In this document: in pieces, positions 1 through 13,397 of the stretch
Numbering within the stretch: position 1 is the first letter of the stretch
Layout of the letters: every line of letters starts with the position of its first letter
Assembly (NCBI GenBank): GCA_003864495.1
Contig: ML133432.1
Location: forward strand, 1-64,000
DNA length: 64,000 nucleotides
Source: Nemopilema nomurai
Taxonomy: Eukaryota > Cnidaria > Scyphozoa > Rhizostomeae > Rhizostomatidae
Direction of reading: 5' to 3'
Program-made: the position numbers and the translations under genes
The notes under the pieces: model-generated
The model's input: the letters and a program-made list of their open reading frames with translations, nothing else
The model's database searches: none
Told to the model about the DNA's origin: nothing

Positions 1-2309
1 GGCTACAATTCCTTTGAAGTAACTGCAATACAATTTCTAATTTCAAGAGGATTTAATGAGCACGGACCCAAACAGTTAGTTCAAGTTTAGTTGTCAAAGC
101 TGATGTTTGTAGCATTGATTTTGTCTGTACGAATGGTTGAAAGTATACCAAGATCATGTAATCAACAACAAACCTTTCTCTGGTTTGAGATGGGTAGCAC
201 AGTATGGATATTTAAATGACAATATTGCCGTTTGATCTTGTGAAAGAGCGATATCAATGCCACGAAAATTTAGTATTTGGCTCTTTTTTCCTGATTTATA
301 AGAGATATGGACTCTGCAGTAGTCTTCAAAGCCATCATCAACAAGCGTGAAGAAATGATAAAATACAACATGAATCTAACTATCTTATTTCAACAATTTG
401 AATGTTTGCATTCAACGTCTTACGTATGCAGCTTTTCACACAAGATAAAAAGATTTCGTGAAATTTATGCTTAAAGCAACATAATATATGAAGGCCTCCT
501 ACAACTGCTCTTATCAGAGTATCTGCAAAATCCATACGAGGCAGAAAAAAATCAAGAAAATAAGAGACAATAGAATATTAACATATACCATAGACTTTGT
601 CGTGAATACTTATTCTGAAGCCTGTTGCAATTTTTAAGAATTAAATCATGTTTTTGATTGAATTCAAATAAAATCAAGTCATGAATTAAATTTTCCTTCG
701 TAATTCAAAACTCCTACTTGACCTAAATATTAGGTACATCCGATAACATGAATCATTTGGCTGTTTCATCAGCACTAAAAAGTTATTTCCCTCATCTCGA
801 AAAAAGATATCAAGTGTTTTTTTGTCTTGAGGGGCTTTAAGGATTTGTCAAATGCTTCAATCGCCACATCAAATCTACATCTGCAAACAGTGTTGGACTG
901 TTCGAGTTGCATTGACAATGTAAACGTTTGTCTAAAGGATCGGAGCCAGCTGCTTGATCAGGCCCAGAATATCACTGTTTATACCTGCCATGAACAATCA
1001 ATGTGAGAAAATCAGCTACTGAGTTCTCTTAAATTTAAAACGACAAAGTTCCCTCTCTGCGGGCAGTGCTTATCAAATCTAATTCAAATGAGCGAATCTC
1101 AAGATTTCAAACAGTATCGTAGATTTATGTGAGAAAATTCCCGGAATGATTGATTGATACAGAAAGAATATTGTAAGCCCCTGCAAACAGTTGACGGTGG
1201 AAAGTGCTCGTGTCAGAGGGCTGTCAGCTGCATGGAGCCTCTTGTACTGCACATTTTCGCACAGATAGAGTGGGTATTTTGCTTGCAATGTCCACTTGCT
1301 GTTTGTTGAATGATGGGCAGGACAGGAATTTTCAAAGGCATCTTATCATAAAGGTTTGACACTCTTGGAGACGTACACTTTTTCATAAATGTGTTCTTTA
1401 TAAGAATGCAATGATCACATTGCACTGTATAACACATTGTACTTCTCAGAAAGTAAATTACTGGAACAACTTGAACTTCAAGTCTCTCTAAATGAGCATG
1501 AATAATGAATAGGCTTTCCTTAAAGAACTGCTTCCTTAAAACTTGCAAAACTGGGTCGGTGGGGAAATAAGGACATTAAGCATTAACTATAGAGGTTCTT
1601 TGTTACATCGTTAAAAGTCGAATTGTAATATCAAAATCGCTTTCCTCACTGATTTCATTAATTCATTGATATTCAACCAACCACAATTAGCTTGATTACA
1701 AACTTTTGGGAGGTAGTTAAGAGTATTCACAGATGATGGTAATTGTTGTTTTCATCACGAACACAAAGTCGGGATTTTATTTTCGTTGGGTGGCTGGCTA
1801 TAAATATCGATATCAATGTACTTTCGAAATTTCATTATTGTCTTATTATGACTGTGAAATGATTACCATTTGTGAATTAAAAGAAAATGACCGATACACA
1901 TTAGTGACGCATATTCAACCACTACGACGCGATCAACTGAATTGCGGAGGAGCCTGACTTTCATTGATAAGCAAGAATCCAAGGTAGCATTAAAACAAAA
2001 CCGAAACAAAGCAAAGAAAATCCCTGACTGGTTTTAAATAGAGCAGTCGCGTTAACATTGCCGAGAAATTCAGTGCCCGCATTGTGGTTACAAAGCACCG
2101 TGGGACATTGAAAAGTATCTCAGATACAAGTTTAGAATTAAGTCGACTGCAGCATTGATAGGAAACCGAGTGCATGGTAATACGTTACTAACAGGTTATC
2201 AACTATTGTGTTTGCGTTGCAGAGAAACAGGAGTTGAACAAGAAGGAAGCCACTTTATTGTATATGGTGCATGGTAGCAGGTATCAAGGTGCTATTTGAA
2301 AGCTGCTAG
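1..2309. other. Non-coding stretch, no gene recognised
   Basis: AT-rich DNA with only short open frames on both strands. None shows a family motif, a signal peptide or a convincing exon bounded by good splice sites. I see nothing definable here. It could hold UTRs or introns of a gene lying to the left of the window. Confidence 0.5.
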
Positions 2310-4626
2310 ATGGAAGGAAAGAAGGAAATGGCAAGTTTTGAGCGAGAATGGACGGAACAATACCTAGAGTACTACGTCAACAAATATCTGCAAGATTATG
2401 AAGAATCGCCAAGTGACACATCGGAAGGGTCAGATTGCAGCTTAATCGATTGGGATTTCCAGAAGAAGGGTGAGTATGCTTCGCTTTTTAATCACCTTCT
2501 TACCTTGTGCTTCTTATCTTGTGCAGCAAATAGCCGACGGAATGATGTGTCGAGTAAAAAAGTAATTGTTTGGCTGAACGAACAGCAAAGCAACAATGAT
2601 ATCGATTAGAGATGACATCCCGATTTCTCACGCTTTTTCTAAGTTGTACAAACCAAAGCCGATTCGTGGACTTGTCTAATTAATTATAATGACTTATGGG
2701 AACATACACACAGACAGGTTAATATACTTGCTCTGTTGTAAGATGTGGAAGGCTACCTTGCTCTTTAAAGGGGCTCGCGAGGGCTTTGTTTTGCCTTACA
2801 TTAAAGCAAAATTTTCTCATGCCATTCTTGCGCGTACTTGTATTGTCGACCAATAGTGAAGACCTCATATCAAGCAACACAGACTGAAAAGCCTGTTATT
2901 GCAAAAGGGGGTGGGGGTGGGGGAGCTTTTCTGGGCCGTGTACTTTTGATAAAGCAGAGAGTACCCTGCTTCTAATGAAAATTGACAGGAGATCATGGAA
3001 AAAAATATATCCTGCGCTGATAAATTATTCGTGGTATTCCTTCGAATTTCAAGCAAAATCTAAAGAAAAACCACACTCCTAACTCAGTTATTATCTTTGC
3101 AGAATTGAAAACACGGTGTTTGTTTCCACACCCTGTTACTTCTTGCAGGCGATACGATATAAGGGCGATATCCTGACACTCAGATCTAAAGGCGAAAAGG
3201 AGTCTAAGTATACCTGCTGAATGTTAGGTACTGGTAGATGTTTTTGATTGTGTATAGATGATTTCCGAGTGGTGTAACAAGCCATGATAGAAATTGAAAC
3301 AAATCTATTATTAATTTAAAATTGAAAAGACAAAATTCAAGAATGACAGATTGAAATGCAGGATGTGTTGAAAGCGCAATACCAGCTAAAGAAAACTGAT
3401 TTTAGGAACTATGAAGAGATGGAAAAAGAAAGGGACCAGGCAAAACGTGTTTACTCTTTCTAAACATTGGTAAGCAAGTTCTAGGGAATTGCACAATCTT
3501 AAGTCAAGATAATTTATGGAAAAAGAACTTGGAGGATAATCTTGGGCTAGCCGCAAAGTTTCTAAGAAGGCCCGGGAGTGATGATGGCCCTGGATCTCGT
3601 AGCGCCTAAAATGGCCTCTGTCTAGGGGAAGGTTATAGATGAAAAAAGTACACCGCAATTAGATTCTAGCTGAATAAACTCAATCGTCTGTGTTTACATA
3701 TCTTCAACTATCAGAAAGATAGCAAGATGGGCAAGACATGACGTCATTTCAAAGTGGATTATTAGAAATGCCACTCTCGATCTATGTTCAAATTTACAGA
3801 CATGACATGCTATAGAAATTCCAGGCAAGTGTTGTGACAGGCTGGATGTATTGATTAGAAAAGTATTCCTGAAGGGAGGAACTAATCCAGAATTGTTTCT
3901 TAAAAATATGACTTTTATAGGAACTTCTATTCGAAGACGAGATCAGATGAAATCAAACCATAATAAACGAGCAGAGACTTTGCAGATATACACCTCAAAA
4001 GGAAACGATTCTATAGAGCTGTGACTTGGATTTGAACGAGAATGTCTGCACACCATTGCTTGCGAAATGATCTCAAAACAAGCAATATAATAGGGACTGA
4101 GAGTCAGTCAAATTAGCCACTTCAGCGCTGCAAGGTCAAATGCTTTTAATTGTCTTGTGAAGTTAGATTAGAGTGCATCAAGCAGGGCTCCTGTATTCAA
4201 TACGAACCTCACATCGATTTCGATACACCCAGCCAGCGAGAGTCTGGTATCACTGCTTGGAGATTAACATTTCCCCAGAAGGCTCCAGCTACGTATATCT
4301 AGCCATTCGTTGAAACTCTATTGATTTTAACCAACTCAGAAAACAGCAACCCATTATGGTGCATTGTGGAAAAAGCAACTGATACTCGCAGAATGTAATG
4401 GAGAATGGTAGATGATTGTCCTAAGGGGAAACACAGTTGTCTTGGACTTTTTAGTTGGTATTCAGTAAAATAGGTCAGTGTTCTTTCGCAAGGTTTTGGT
4501 GCACTTTGCTAATGCTTCATTTCAGATTCCATTTTTTCATCCCCAGGTAATTTGCAAAAACATAAAGGGGGTATTAAGGAGAAGCGGCTGCCTTTGAACC
4601 AAACTGCTTTTAGATTAGCCGCTTAG
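2310..4626 (+). CDS. Putative two-exon small acidic protein (weak model)
   Basis: Unrecognised. Candidate exon 1 (2310-2469) starts with ATG and reads MEGKKEMASFEREW..., is rich in Glu, Asp, Tyr and Ser, and ends in phase 1 at a strong donor (AAGG|GTGAGT). The first matching acceptor I noticed lies at 4545-4546 after a long pyrimidine tract. It opens candidate exon 2 (4547-4626), which stays in frame for 26 residues, mostly basic, and then stops. The joined protein would be about 79 aa with an acidic first half and a basic tail. No domain, signal peptide or membrane segment is visible. The donor and exon 1 look better than chance; the link to exon 2 is a guess. Exon 1 could instead belong to a longer gene with other downstream exons, or be an alternative first exon of the DEG/ENaC gene at 7270, although the phase does not fit the acceptor-like site just before that start. 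Confidence 0.2.
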
Positions 4627-7162
4627 GTTTACTATTCAAAAAAAGGATTTGGCGCGTTGATTACCAGCGACTAACTGCACGGGAGTCTAGTTTCCATCTG
4701 GAGTAAAATGTTTTATTTAGAACAGCGTATAGTGAATAAAGCCAATCAAGAGGTTGGTAGTAGTATATTTGCAAGGTTTTCAGCTCTCGATGGTCCTCAA
4801 AATAATAATACAAGACATATTAACATAACTGCTGACGTTAGACAGACATGTGTAGAGATTCCCGAGCAGCTGTTTGGCGGCAAGTATATTCGTAATGAAA
4901 ACGAGTTCCAAACACTTATATAACGTAATAATAAGATCGAAGAATGAAAAGACCGAAAAGCCAGTTTCGTAGGCATTCTTTGACGTTATGGCAGAATTCC
5001 GTGTAAAGACGGTTAATCTCGTTTTCGTGCTGAGGCCACAATACGAGTCGCGGTGAATGAACTTTGCTAACCTCATTTTGAAATTATTTAAAGCTGCGCC
5101 TGTGTGCAAAGCATTTCTTGACGAAAAAAATTAGCAGTTAACAGTTTTGCTGTGTATTTTATAGGGTACCCTTGTTTCTATATTCGTTCAATTCCAGGAA
5201 ACATTCAATTCGATTTTGTAAAGTCTACTGGAGATCCACAAGAAGTCGCTTCCGATAGCTATCTTTAGTAATTCAGTCGCCTCTCTATAAGTTTATAGCG
5301 TCTATCTTGACTGAGAACAGGCCAGTTGCCTTGTGTAGAGCGCAATAGAGTAAAGAGTTTGATTTCACTGGATCCAACCTAGGATGGTTGCAGATGCTTT
5401 TCACTCAGAGTTAGACTAAGCAATGCTATTTGATCATGCAACCCATTCAACGATGTCAAAAGGCAACCCTGAGCCTTGTCAGAGCAGCATCTACACAATT
5501 CCATTCGTTTTCTCACTGCTTAAGCTACTGTATGGCCATAACAGCATTAAAACCTGTCTAACAGCATCTTAACTGCATTAGAATCTGTCTTTTGCAAACA
5601 TGCTGTTTCATCAAAACAATGCATATGAATCTTAAATATTGTAGAAAGTTAAAAGGTCACCCTTTAAGAATGGCAAGATATTTCTATTTACTAGAACCCT
5701 AGCCAAATTTTTTCAAGTTAGCCATGTTCAGCCTCTTCCATACCTTTAGGTAGGATGATACTAGGGTTCGCTTACTTCCAAATTATCTTTTTATAGAGAC
5801 ATTCGTCGTTTCGTACGATACTTCCTTAATGACGTAAATAACTTATTGCCTAGTCTTTCGTTTTAACTATCAGCTTCTTTTCATGGACCGCACAAACGTA
5901 CTATTCATATATAGCAAGTTTGAACCCTTTGAAAAATCATTAGCAATTAGGATCTGATTTGGTTTTCTTTACGAGTTCTAGTCTGTAAAATTTATTTTCA
6001 TTGAATTTAGGCATGAGACAGCGATTAATGATCAAATTTAAAGTCGGCAATCTGCATATTGATTGTTTTCTACACAAGGTGGTGATAAGCACTTTTATAT
6101 ATTCATATATTCTTGCGAGTATTCACGAAGCCTGGATTGAAATCGTTGCCAGGAGAAATCGTTGCCAGGAGATATAAAAAGTTGTTTGTAATTACGTTCA
6201 AGGACCTTAGCTTTGTGCAAACACAATGTAGACAATCAGATTTTATAAAAATGAATTTTGCTTGTGGTAATTTGTCTAGAACGTCACAAGGAGTTCTCTA
6301 GGATTAGTTTGAAGTATCTTGAATCAACAACCATTTTGGCGATTCAGAATTAGGGCATTGTGAGTGATAGCTATGTGTGTGTGTAAAAGGTGTTGCTGAA
6401 AAAGTTTTAAACTTATTTTTGCCTTTTTCAAAATATCTATGTAGAATTATTTTTGTAAACCTTCTCAAATTTTTGCATTTTTTGCAATATTTCTTAGCAA
6501 TACCACCATGTAGAAGAATATCTCCCATGCAATGACAGACACTTCAATAAGCACTAAAAAAGTTCAGAAGGACTCTGAGGAAATATTTATCATTTCGTGA
6601 TTATATCTGTAAAGTGCCAATGCAACGTGTTGATGTACAGACGCCACGAAACAGATAGGAGAAAAGAAAAAGATTGCAATATGCAAGCTTTTCATTTTTA
6701 GTTTAACAAACTTTTTGGAGTGAAAGTAAATTCCGTGTAGATTTATTGATTTTGTGTCTGCAAATAGTTCAAGCATTTTGCTTTAAAAGTAAGAAGCTGA
6801 TAAGGAAATTCTGCTTTAGGACAAATTTTGAGATTCATGTATGGTAGGTACAGGTTCCAACCATGCCTAACCTGCAAGGCACGTCAAACGCAGCTGCCAC
6901 GACAAGATAAAATGTGGCTGATTATCTACCAATGCTTTGTAATTTAAGTTGATTATCAGCTTATGCTAATTTAATGGGAACTGGGCTGCCGCAATGCGCA
7001 AGGAATTGACAATAATCTATGATTGCTCGTGTAAGAAATGCTCTAGAAATTCATAGCTAAGTTCATTCTAATAGCTTTTACGCCAACCTCAGCTTCCTTC
7101 CAGTACCAGCTTGCGAGACGATGTATAGTAATGCAAAGTGGTGAGGGTTGGCACCTTTCAAC
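4627..7162. other. Non-coding stretch upstream of the first DEG/ENaC gene
   Basis: No supported gene. It contains only short chance frames. An 18-bp unit containing aatcgttgccagga is tandemly duplicated at about 6138-6174. The rest is unremarkable AT-rich sequence. Confidence 0.45.
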
Positions 7163-7170
7163 TGACGTCA
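7163..7170. promoter_or_regulatory. Palindromic CRE-like site (TGACGTCA)
   Basis: A perfect TGACGTCA octamer lies 100 bp before the start codon of the DEG/ENaC gene at 7270. This is the consensus for CREB/ATF bZIP factors. The position suits a proximal promoter element. However, the same octamer also occurs at 3739-3746 and at 30356-30363 in non-promoter positions, so it may be chance. Confidence 0.25.
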
Positions 7171-7269
7171 TTTAAGCTCTTCTCTCGCACCTAACAAGAC
7201 CAATTCTGCAATGAGCTCATCAATGTAGCAGCGAGAGTAGCGTAGAGAATATTTTCGAGAATTAGCAAC

Positions 7270-10200
7270 ATGAGGGTGAGTGATTCTTCCAATCTTGCTC
7301 TTCAAGGACTCTTGGAGCGAGAGAAGTTATGGCTGAAAGCGAAAAGACAGAAGAAAATAACAAAGCATTTCAATAGCATGGTAAGGTACTCGACATTCCA
7401 TGGCTTGCAGTTCTGCTTCAAGAAAGAAAGTCCATTACGGAGAACTTTCTGGTGTCTTTTGCTTCTTATTTGCAATGGATTGCTCGTTCAAAAGATGTTC
7501 GAAAGCACACAACATTTCCTAGACCATCCATTTAGTACAACAAAATCTGTGAAGTACAAAGAGAAGTTGGCCTTCCCAGCCGTATCGTTGTGTAACTTGA
7601 ACGACATGCGCCACTCCAGAATGGTGGGGACGCAGCTTCACAAGCTCATTATAGAGCGTCGGTTTCAGAATATTTCTAAGCTCAGTGGGGACGAGTATAA
7701 GGACACGATACGGCAAGCTAACCATAGACTAGAGGACATGCTGTACTCATGCACAATAGACGGTACGAAGTGCACTTCAGCCGATTTCTCGCTGTTTTAC
7801 CACAAGCAAGGAGACAAGTGCTTCACATTCAACTCCGGGAGGCCTACGTTCAAGTTAGTCAGAACAAACCGAATCGGACCAGAGCATGCGCTCGAGTTGA
7901 CGATCAATATTGAATTCTGGGATTATTATTACGACGCAGTTCAATCCGGCATTCATTTGATTCTGCATGGACAAGAGGAGACTCCGGTCACAATGGAAGG
8001 GATCCGGGTTTCGCCTGGGTTTATCACCTACGTCGAAGTGAAAAAGCAGAAGGTGGGCTTCTTTCATTGAAGGGTATACATTTGCATAGAGTGTTAAATC
8101 TAAATTAACAGCTTAGCAGACTTTTCTATTTTATAAATTCTTTTATAGCTAGATAAAATACAAGGCTCTGAAATTTTTCTTTTGGACGTGAAATTCGTCT
8201 CCAGATAGTTATACAAAAACTGGAATAATAGTATCATTATTTTAAGAGCAATTTGTTTCTCCTTTCGGTCCTCATTGACTCCCACTTGAATGTTATCAAA
8301 TGGCGTGTTACAATTACACCTTAGCAGTGACAAACTAACAGTCTAATCATGAGTTGTGAACTGTAAAGACATCTGTTTCTGCCCCCCCCCCAGAATAGAG
8401 CATCTGCCTCTGCCCCCATGCAGAACAGTTATTTCCCACTTAGATTGAACATTACCAAGGCATTTTCCGTAAGCTTCTTTGACACATTACAGCCTCTTTA
8501 CTTCCATTAGAGGAGAAACCTACCAAGTCCGTACAAAACCCAATGCGGCAGTTTGAAGCTAAAGTACTTCAAGGGCTACTCGATGAACTTGTGTTGGCTG
8601 GAGCAGCTGACAGATGACGTCGTTGGGCACTGTGGTTGCAAGGACTGGTTCATGCCAGGTGACATTTCGCTTTTTGATACCGCCATATTAATTTACCGTC
8701 ATATTCATTAACAACACCATTAATACTCACATACTTTTATCAATCACTATGTTCATTGCAAGTAATAACATTATGGGGGCAGTCATCCCTCAAACCCCCC
8801 CCCCTTAATAGTCCTTATTGTTCTGCTCTCAAAAGCAATTACTGGGATTCAATAAACACATGTCGCACACCCTTTAACACGTCTCATCAATGTCCAATCG
8901 CCATACCTTTAAAGTTTGTTTTTAAAGCCAGGCCATTTCTTACAACTTTATCTTGTGATTTTTGTGATTTTGGAAACAAATATTGACATTCAAGTTAAAA
9001 ATATAATTAATAGTTGACAGTTGCTTTGATAGATGGATGTAGTGATAGAAAATGCATGCTAGGTAACGAAGCAGTATAATTGAAATTAGGGTACGGAGAC
9101 CAAAGCAAAGCTAACAAATTTAAAAAAGAATTAATGACCTATATATTTAAGAATGACTTTGTATAAGTGTGGTTTCAACAGACGATGTTTAAGAATGCAC
9201 AAATCGATGCAAGTCGATTGTTTTTTTGTTTGGATAGCTATATTATAGTCTGGTATAACGTTATTTGTCCTCAGCGGTAAAATGATTCATTTTTCCAAAT
9301 TTAAAATAGAATGCTGTAACTGAGATGGTTGCTTTAGGCGCCGGTCAGCGAATTCCCTTGAATGCATTAAGTAAAAAGCAGTATTAACGCTATGAACGAT
9401 ATCCTGAGACAATGTCTCCGTTACAAAAATACGTCGCACAATTGTGAAGAAGGGTATCGCAGACACCTTATGCCTAAATTATGCCACGATTCAGAAAGAG
9501 CAATTGATTATTTGGCGTTCAGTAGCAAGAATAATAGGTGGAAACTTAAAAAATTATTTGAAAAGTCTGTTAAAGATGCAGGTATACCTAACGTAACAGT
9601 ACAGAATCATTTCTACTTTATCGTAAGCACATGGGACACAACTGAGAACACTATTTTGAAATAAGTTGAAATATCATATCGAGATGCTTTGTCGTTGCTA
9701 TCTCATTTGTCAATGTAATTTTCTGCTTCATGCGCTATTTATTTCTAAGAGAATTATGCGGCTTTATCTATTTATATCTTATGCGGCTGTATCTAAGAGA
9801 AACAATTATACTTGAACTTGAGGGCAATGCCAGTAAGTGATCACTCCTTTTTGTCGATGCAGCAATGATTCCCACTTTCTAATAGCATTTTGAGGCAATG
9901 AATTAAGTCTTATGTACGCTGTTACATAGTCAATTTATAGAATCACCTCATCGAGTATGTTCCTCTTAGCTTCTTATTACAACTGATGCCTTGGACATAG
10001 GCATACTTAGTACTGATTGCTTTTCTTTTAGGCAATTATACAGTCTGTTCTTTAACAGAATTGGAACAATGCCTTTGGAATAGATGGGGTGCGTTACAAT
10101 TATTGTTCTCTCTATGGAGAACTCTTCTCGCCTTACTATTGCTTTTGGATCAATACAATAAGAGTGTAGTGAGATTGACAGTACGGAATACTGTTTGGCA

Positions 10201-12911
10201 AGGGGTAATGGTATTGTAGTAAAAGTAATACATGAAAGCTTGAGGTGCCTAAATGACAGCTGGACAATACCACCGTCGGTTTCAATTCGATTGCAGATAG
10301 TCCTGGAAAAGCTAGTCTATTTCAGTACTTATCAACAGCTTTACACAAAGGGTGTGGTCCTAAAAGCTTCAGAGCAACGCCCCATTCAGCCCCCCTCCCC
10401 CTGTTTGATGGCTGGCGCCAAAACTGCATGTGCTAACTAATCGAGTTATCCACGGAGAAAGCATATTAATTGATTTCTCCACAAGGCTCAGAAAAACATA
10501 GTCATTTAAAACTCCATTACTCAAGTAGTTTACTTTCAGAAGTAGGAAAGCAATTGCCACTCCGTTATGTTTGACTGAAATAGAAAGATATAGCTAAGCT
10601 GAATGTGGAAAAGGAACTTGGAAAATACCTTTTGATTGCAACCAAATGATGGTAGCTACGTCGAAGAGCACGATAATATCCAAGGGTTTAATGGCAAATG
10701 GAAACCTCGATTTATACTTTTCAATAACAAGAAATAACAGTTTGTGCATGCTAAAAGTATTTCTTCGTTTGAAACTACTGGTTCTACTATTTCTTGTAAT
10801 CGCGAAGTTTTGTACCGCAAAACACTTGTTCACATTTATACTTTTGTAGAATTCTTTACATTGGAAATTATAGTAGAAAACCTAATCAGCAGATTTGCTT
10901 CCCAACTAAAGACCAATAAAAGCATTCACTTGACACAGTCACTATTTACTTCACTAATGATCTCTTTTTATGATTCTGTCCATTTCAATAACTATGACCC
11001 ATTTTTCTTTCAGCGGATTTCGACAAATTCAAAAAATACTCGTGCCCTTTGCCATGTGTTATTGACAGTTTCGTAGCCAAGACCTCCTTCTCCCGCTTTC
11101 CAACAAACGATGGATCAAACGAAATGGCAAGAAACCTGAAGCTCAATGGAACGTCACTAGAAAATCATAAATTTCTTTCGTAAGTGTTTTGTCATTTGAA
11201 TAACCTTCTAATAAGCTTATGCTTGTCGATTGGTGTTTATCTTGATTCACCTATCCGAGCCATTAAGATGGATCAAAGAATCGACTCGATAATTTAGCAT
11301 GTAATCATTTCTATTTTGACTTTTCGATCTTTATCTCATTCGTGAAGGACTTAATAATTACCCTATTTGAAAAGGGGTCCACAAAAAAATAAACGGTAAA
11401 GAAAGCTCTTGAGCTTCATATCGTAGATGTATGGGGAGAACAAGGCATCGATAAATGAAAGCGAAAAAGATGAGCTTCAGTTGATATTTTCATGTACTAG
11501 GCAAACTTAAAAGAATAAACGCAATGAAAATTCTAAATTTATAATTTCTAAATTTTATAAATTTACAAGTTTTGGATATTTTTCAAGTTTTTGTCAATTT
11601 GACTGCATAAGATATTTTTATAGAAATGAGTTTGGAAAGATAACTAACGACACTTTCAGCTAATTATTCAAAGCATGGAAATTTGGTTCTTAAGAGCATC
11701 CAACAATATAATTGATGTAACATACATTATATGATAGAAATGCATAAACAAAGATAGGGAAGTAAGTCGTGATGTTAAGGTTGTCTATGCTGTATGTCAT
11801 ATCAAAATGACAATTAGAATGCTCAGAAATAATCCTGATATGTAGAATAATAAAAATTCTCAAATATCTTTCAAAGGAAATTTCTTGCTCTTAGCCATAT
11901 TGCGAAATTGCTGTCTTAATAACCAAAGATATATAAAGGAAATTATCAAAAGAAAAATTTTAAAAATCAGTTTTGTTCTCATTTTACAAAGATTTAACGC
12001 AGTTTGCTTAGTCTTTAAGTTTTGAAATTAAATAATATATAATGTATACGTTTTCACTTTAATTCAAGATTAGCTTCAAACTTTTGAAACATGAACCTTA
12101 TTTAATGCTAGAACGTATTTGTATTATTATGCGGTTATTTTTATAATTATCTCCTTATTACAAATTTAATTCCTACCATTCATAATCTAATTCCTAATTT
12201 CTACTTTCATCCAGAGACAATTTCTTAAAAGTCGTCATCTACTACGGAGACCTGAGCTACGAATATTTAGAGCAAAAGCCATCCTATGATTTGCTGGTTT
12301 TTCTCGGTAATCTTTTCCGCTTCTAATTATTTCATTTTCTGTTGAATGCCTTTAAACTTCGTTGTGAGTTTTGCTGTTATGTGACAACAGATTTCAGTAC
12401 TGTCTTTTGTCAATATCATTATCCAATATAATTTTGTCTACGATCTTTGTTTACGAAATAGATAGCACATACATTTTTACGCCATCTAAGCAAAAGTAGT
12501 CCGATCTCTATGAAATGTAGCAATTTTGTAAATCTTATAAGAATTTTTTAAAATAAAATTAGGTTTCTAAGAAACTAAAATGTGCTTTACAAGCTAAGTT
12601 TTACACTAATGCTACTAACAATCAGGCTTTATTTGGCAAGTCGTGAGTTTTCGAATGAATAAGTTTTTTATAACTCAGGTTTTCAAATCACTTTCCAGAA
12701 TTTTCTGAAATTACATAAAACAGACAAACGCCTGAATCCTCTTAAATATCAACTGATATATTTAAAACATTTTGCAGGTGATATTGGTGGTCAGATTGGT
12801 TTATTCGTTGGTGCGAGTATGTTGACGTTCTTTGAATTCATTGACTGCTTCTTTATGTGCATTCATGCAAGATTCTTCGAAGTTTTCAGGCCAAGGGAAA
12901 CACAACTATAG
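7270..12911 (+). CDS. DEG/ENaC (ASIC-like) cation channel subunit, paralogue 1
   Basis: Five exons: 7270-8052, 8511-8658, 11014-11179, 12215-12306 and 12778-12911. They join in consistent phases (0, 1, 2, 1) to 440 aa. This would be a trimeric plasma-membrane sodium/cation channel subunit. Seen in order: the His-Gly gating motif at residues 44-45, TM1 at about 60-77, the post-TM1 motif FPAVSLCN at 102-109, palm strands (HALELTINIE, GIHLILHG, SPGFITYV), a Cys-rich segment with CWLEQLTDDVVGHCGC in exon 2, CPLPC in exon 3, and pre-TM2/TM2 with DIGGQIGLFVGAS. GAS at about 408-410 is the usual selectivity filter. The segment between CGC and CPLPC is much shorter than in vertebrate ASICs, which accounts for much of the shorter length. 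The short C-tail ends in RPRETQL. The family may be gated by protons, peptides or mechanical force; the sequence does not settle which. It is the tandem partner of the gene at 24300. Confidence 0.93.
8370..8430. repeat. Imperfect 30-bp tandem duplication with poly-C
   Basis: Two adjacent units, catctgtttctgC(10)agaatagag and catctgcctctgCCCCCatgcagaaca, lie about 80 bp before the exon 2 acceptor of the DEG/ENaC gene. The first unit carries a run of ten C. A similar C10 run sits at about 8796-8805 in the next intron. Such tracts often vary in length. Confidence 0.55.
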
Positions 12912-13397
12912 GTAAGAAAACTAGCGTTCTTCTTCCTCTCTGTTTCACATTTTGTTAGAACTCCTTATTGCATTCACAATTAATAGCATTTGGAAAATTA
13001 GTTATTTAGAAATGATGTTTAGGCTCAGTATACTAAGAGAGCATAACTGTGAAATAGTTGAAATAATTATCTATAGTTGAAATCAAATTACATAATTATA
13101 CTATGTTTTAACCCCAATTCGATACGGTAAAATTAACAGTAAATTCTCAGTATACCATTGGAATGTCAAAACGTCATGAAGTTGAACGTCAACATTATGA
13201 AGTTGAAAATCAAAGTGTAAGGCTTCAAGGCTGTGATGTTTTATGTAGAATTAGTTGCATAATGACGGCACGCAGAGCTCTGCCTTCATCGCAAATTTTA
13301 TAAATTGCTATAATGTAAAGGTTTTTTGTTTTCATTCTTGCCAGTTTATTCCAACAACATGTGGGCCTGCAGGAAGCACATTCGAATGTCTTGAAAG
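12912..13397 (+). other. Possible 3' UTR intron and UTR exon of the first DEG/ENaC gene
   Basis: The TAG stop at 12909-12911 is followed at once by a strong donor (ATAG|GTAAGA). An acceptor with a pyrimidine-rich lead (TTCTTGCCAG) lies at 13341-13344. It is followed by a short segment (13345-13397) that ends at another donor-like site (GAAAG|GTATGTG). This would be a UTR intron starting directly after the stop codon. A poly(A) signal AATAAA occurs at 13768-13773. No transcript evidence is available. Confidence 0.3.

Noticed and set aside
2907..2922. Three runs of five G (possible G-quadruplex)
   Set aside because: Only three G runs are present, so a standard intramolecular four-run quadruplex is not supported.
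9392..9664. 90-aa frame in intron 2 of the first DEG/ENaC gene
   Set aside because: No domain and no match to the channel family; probably chance.
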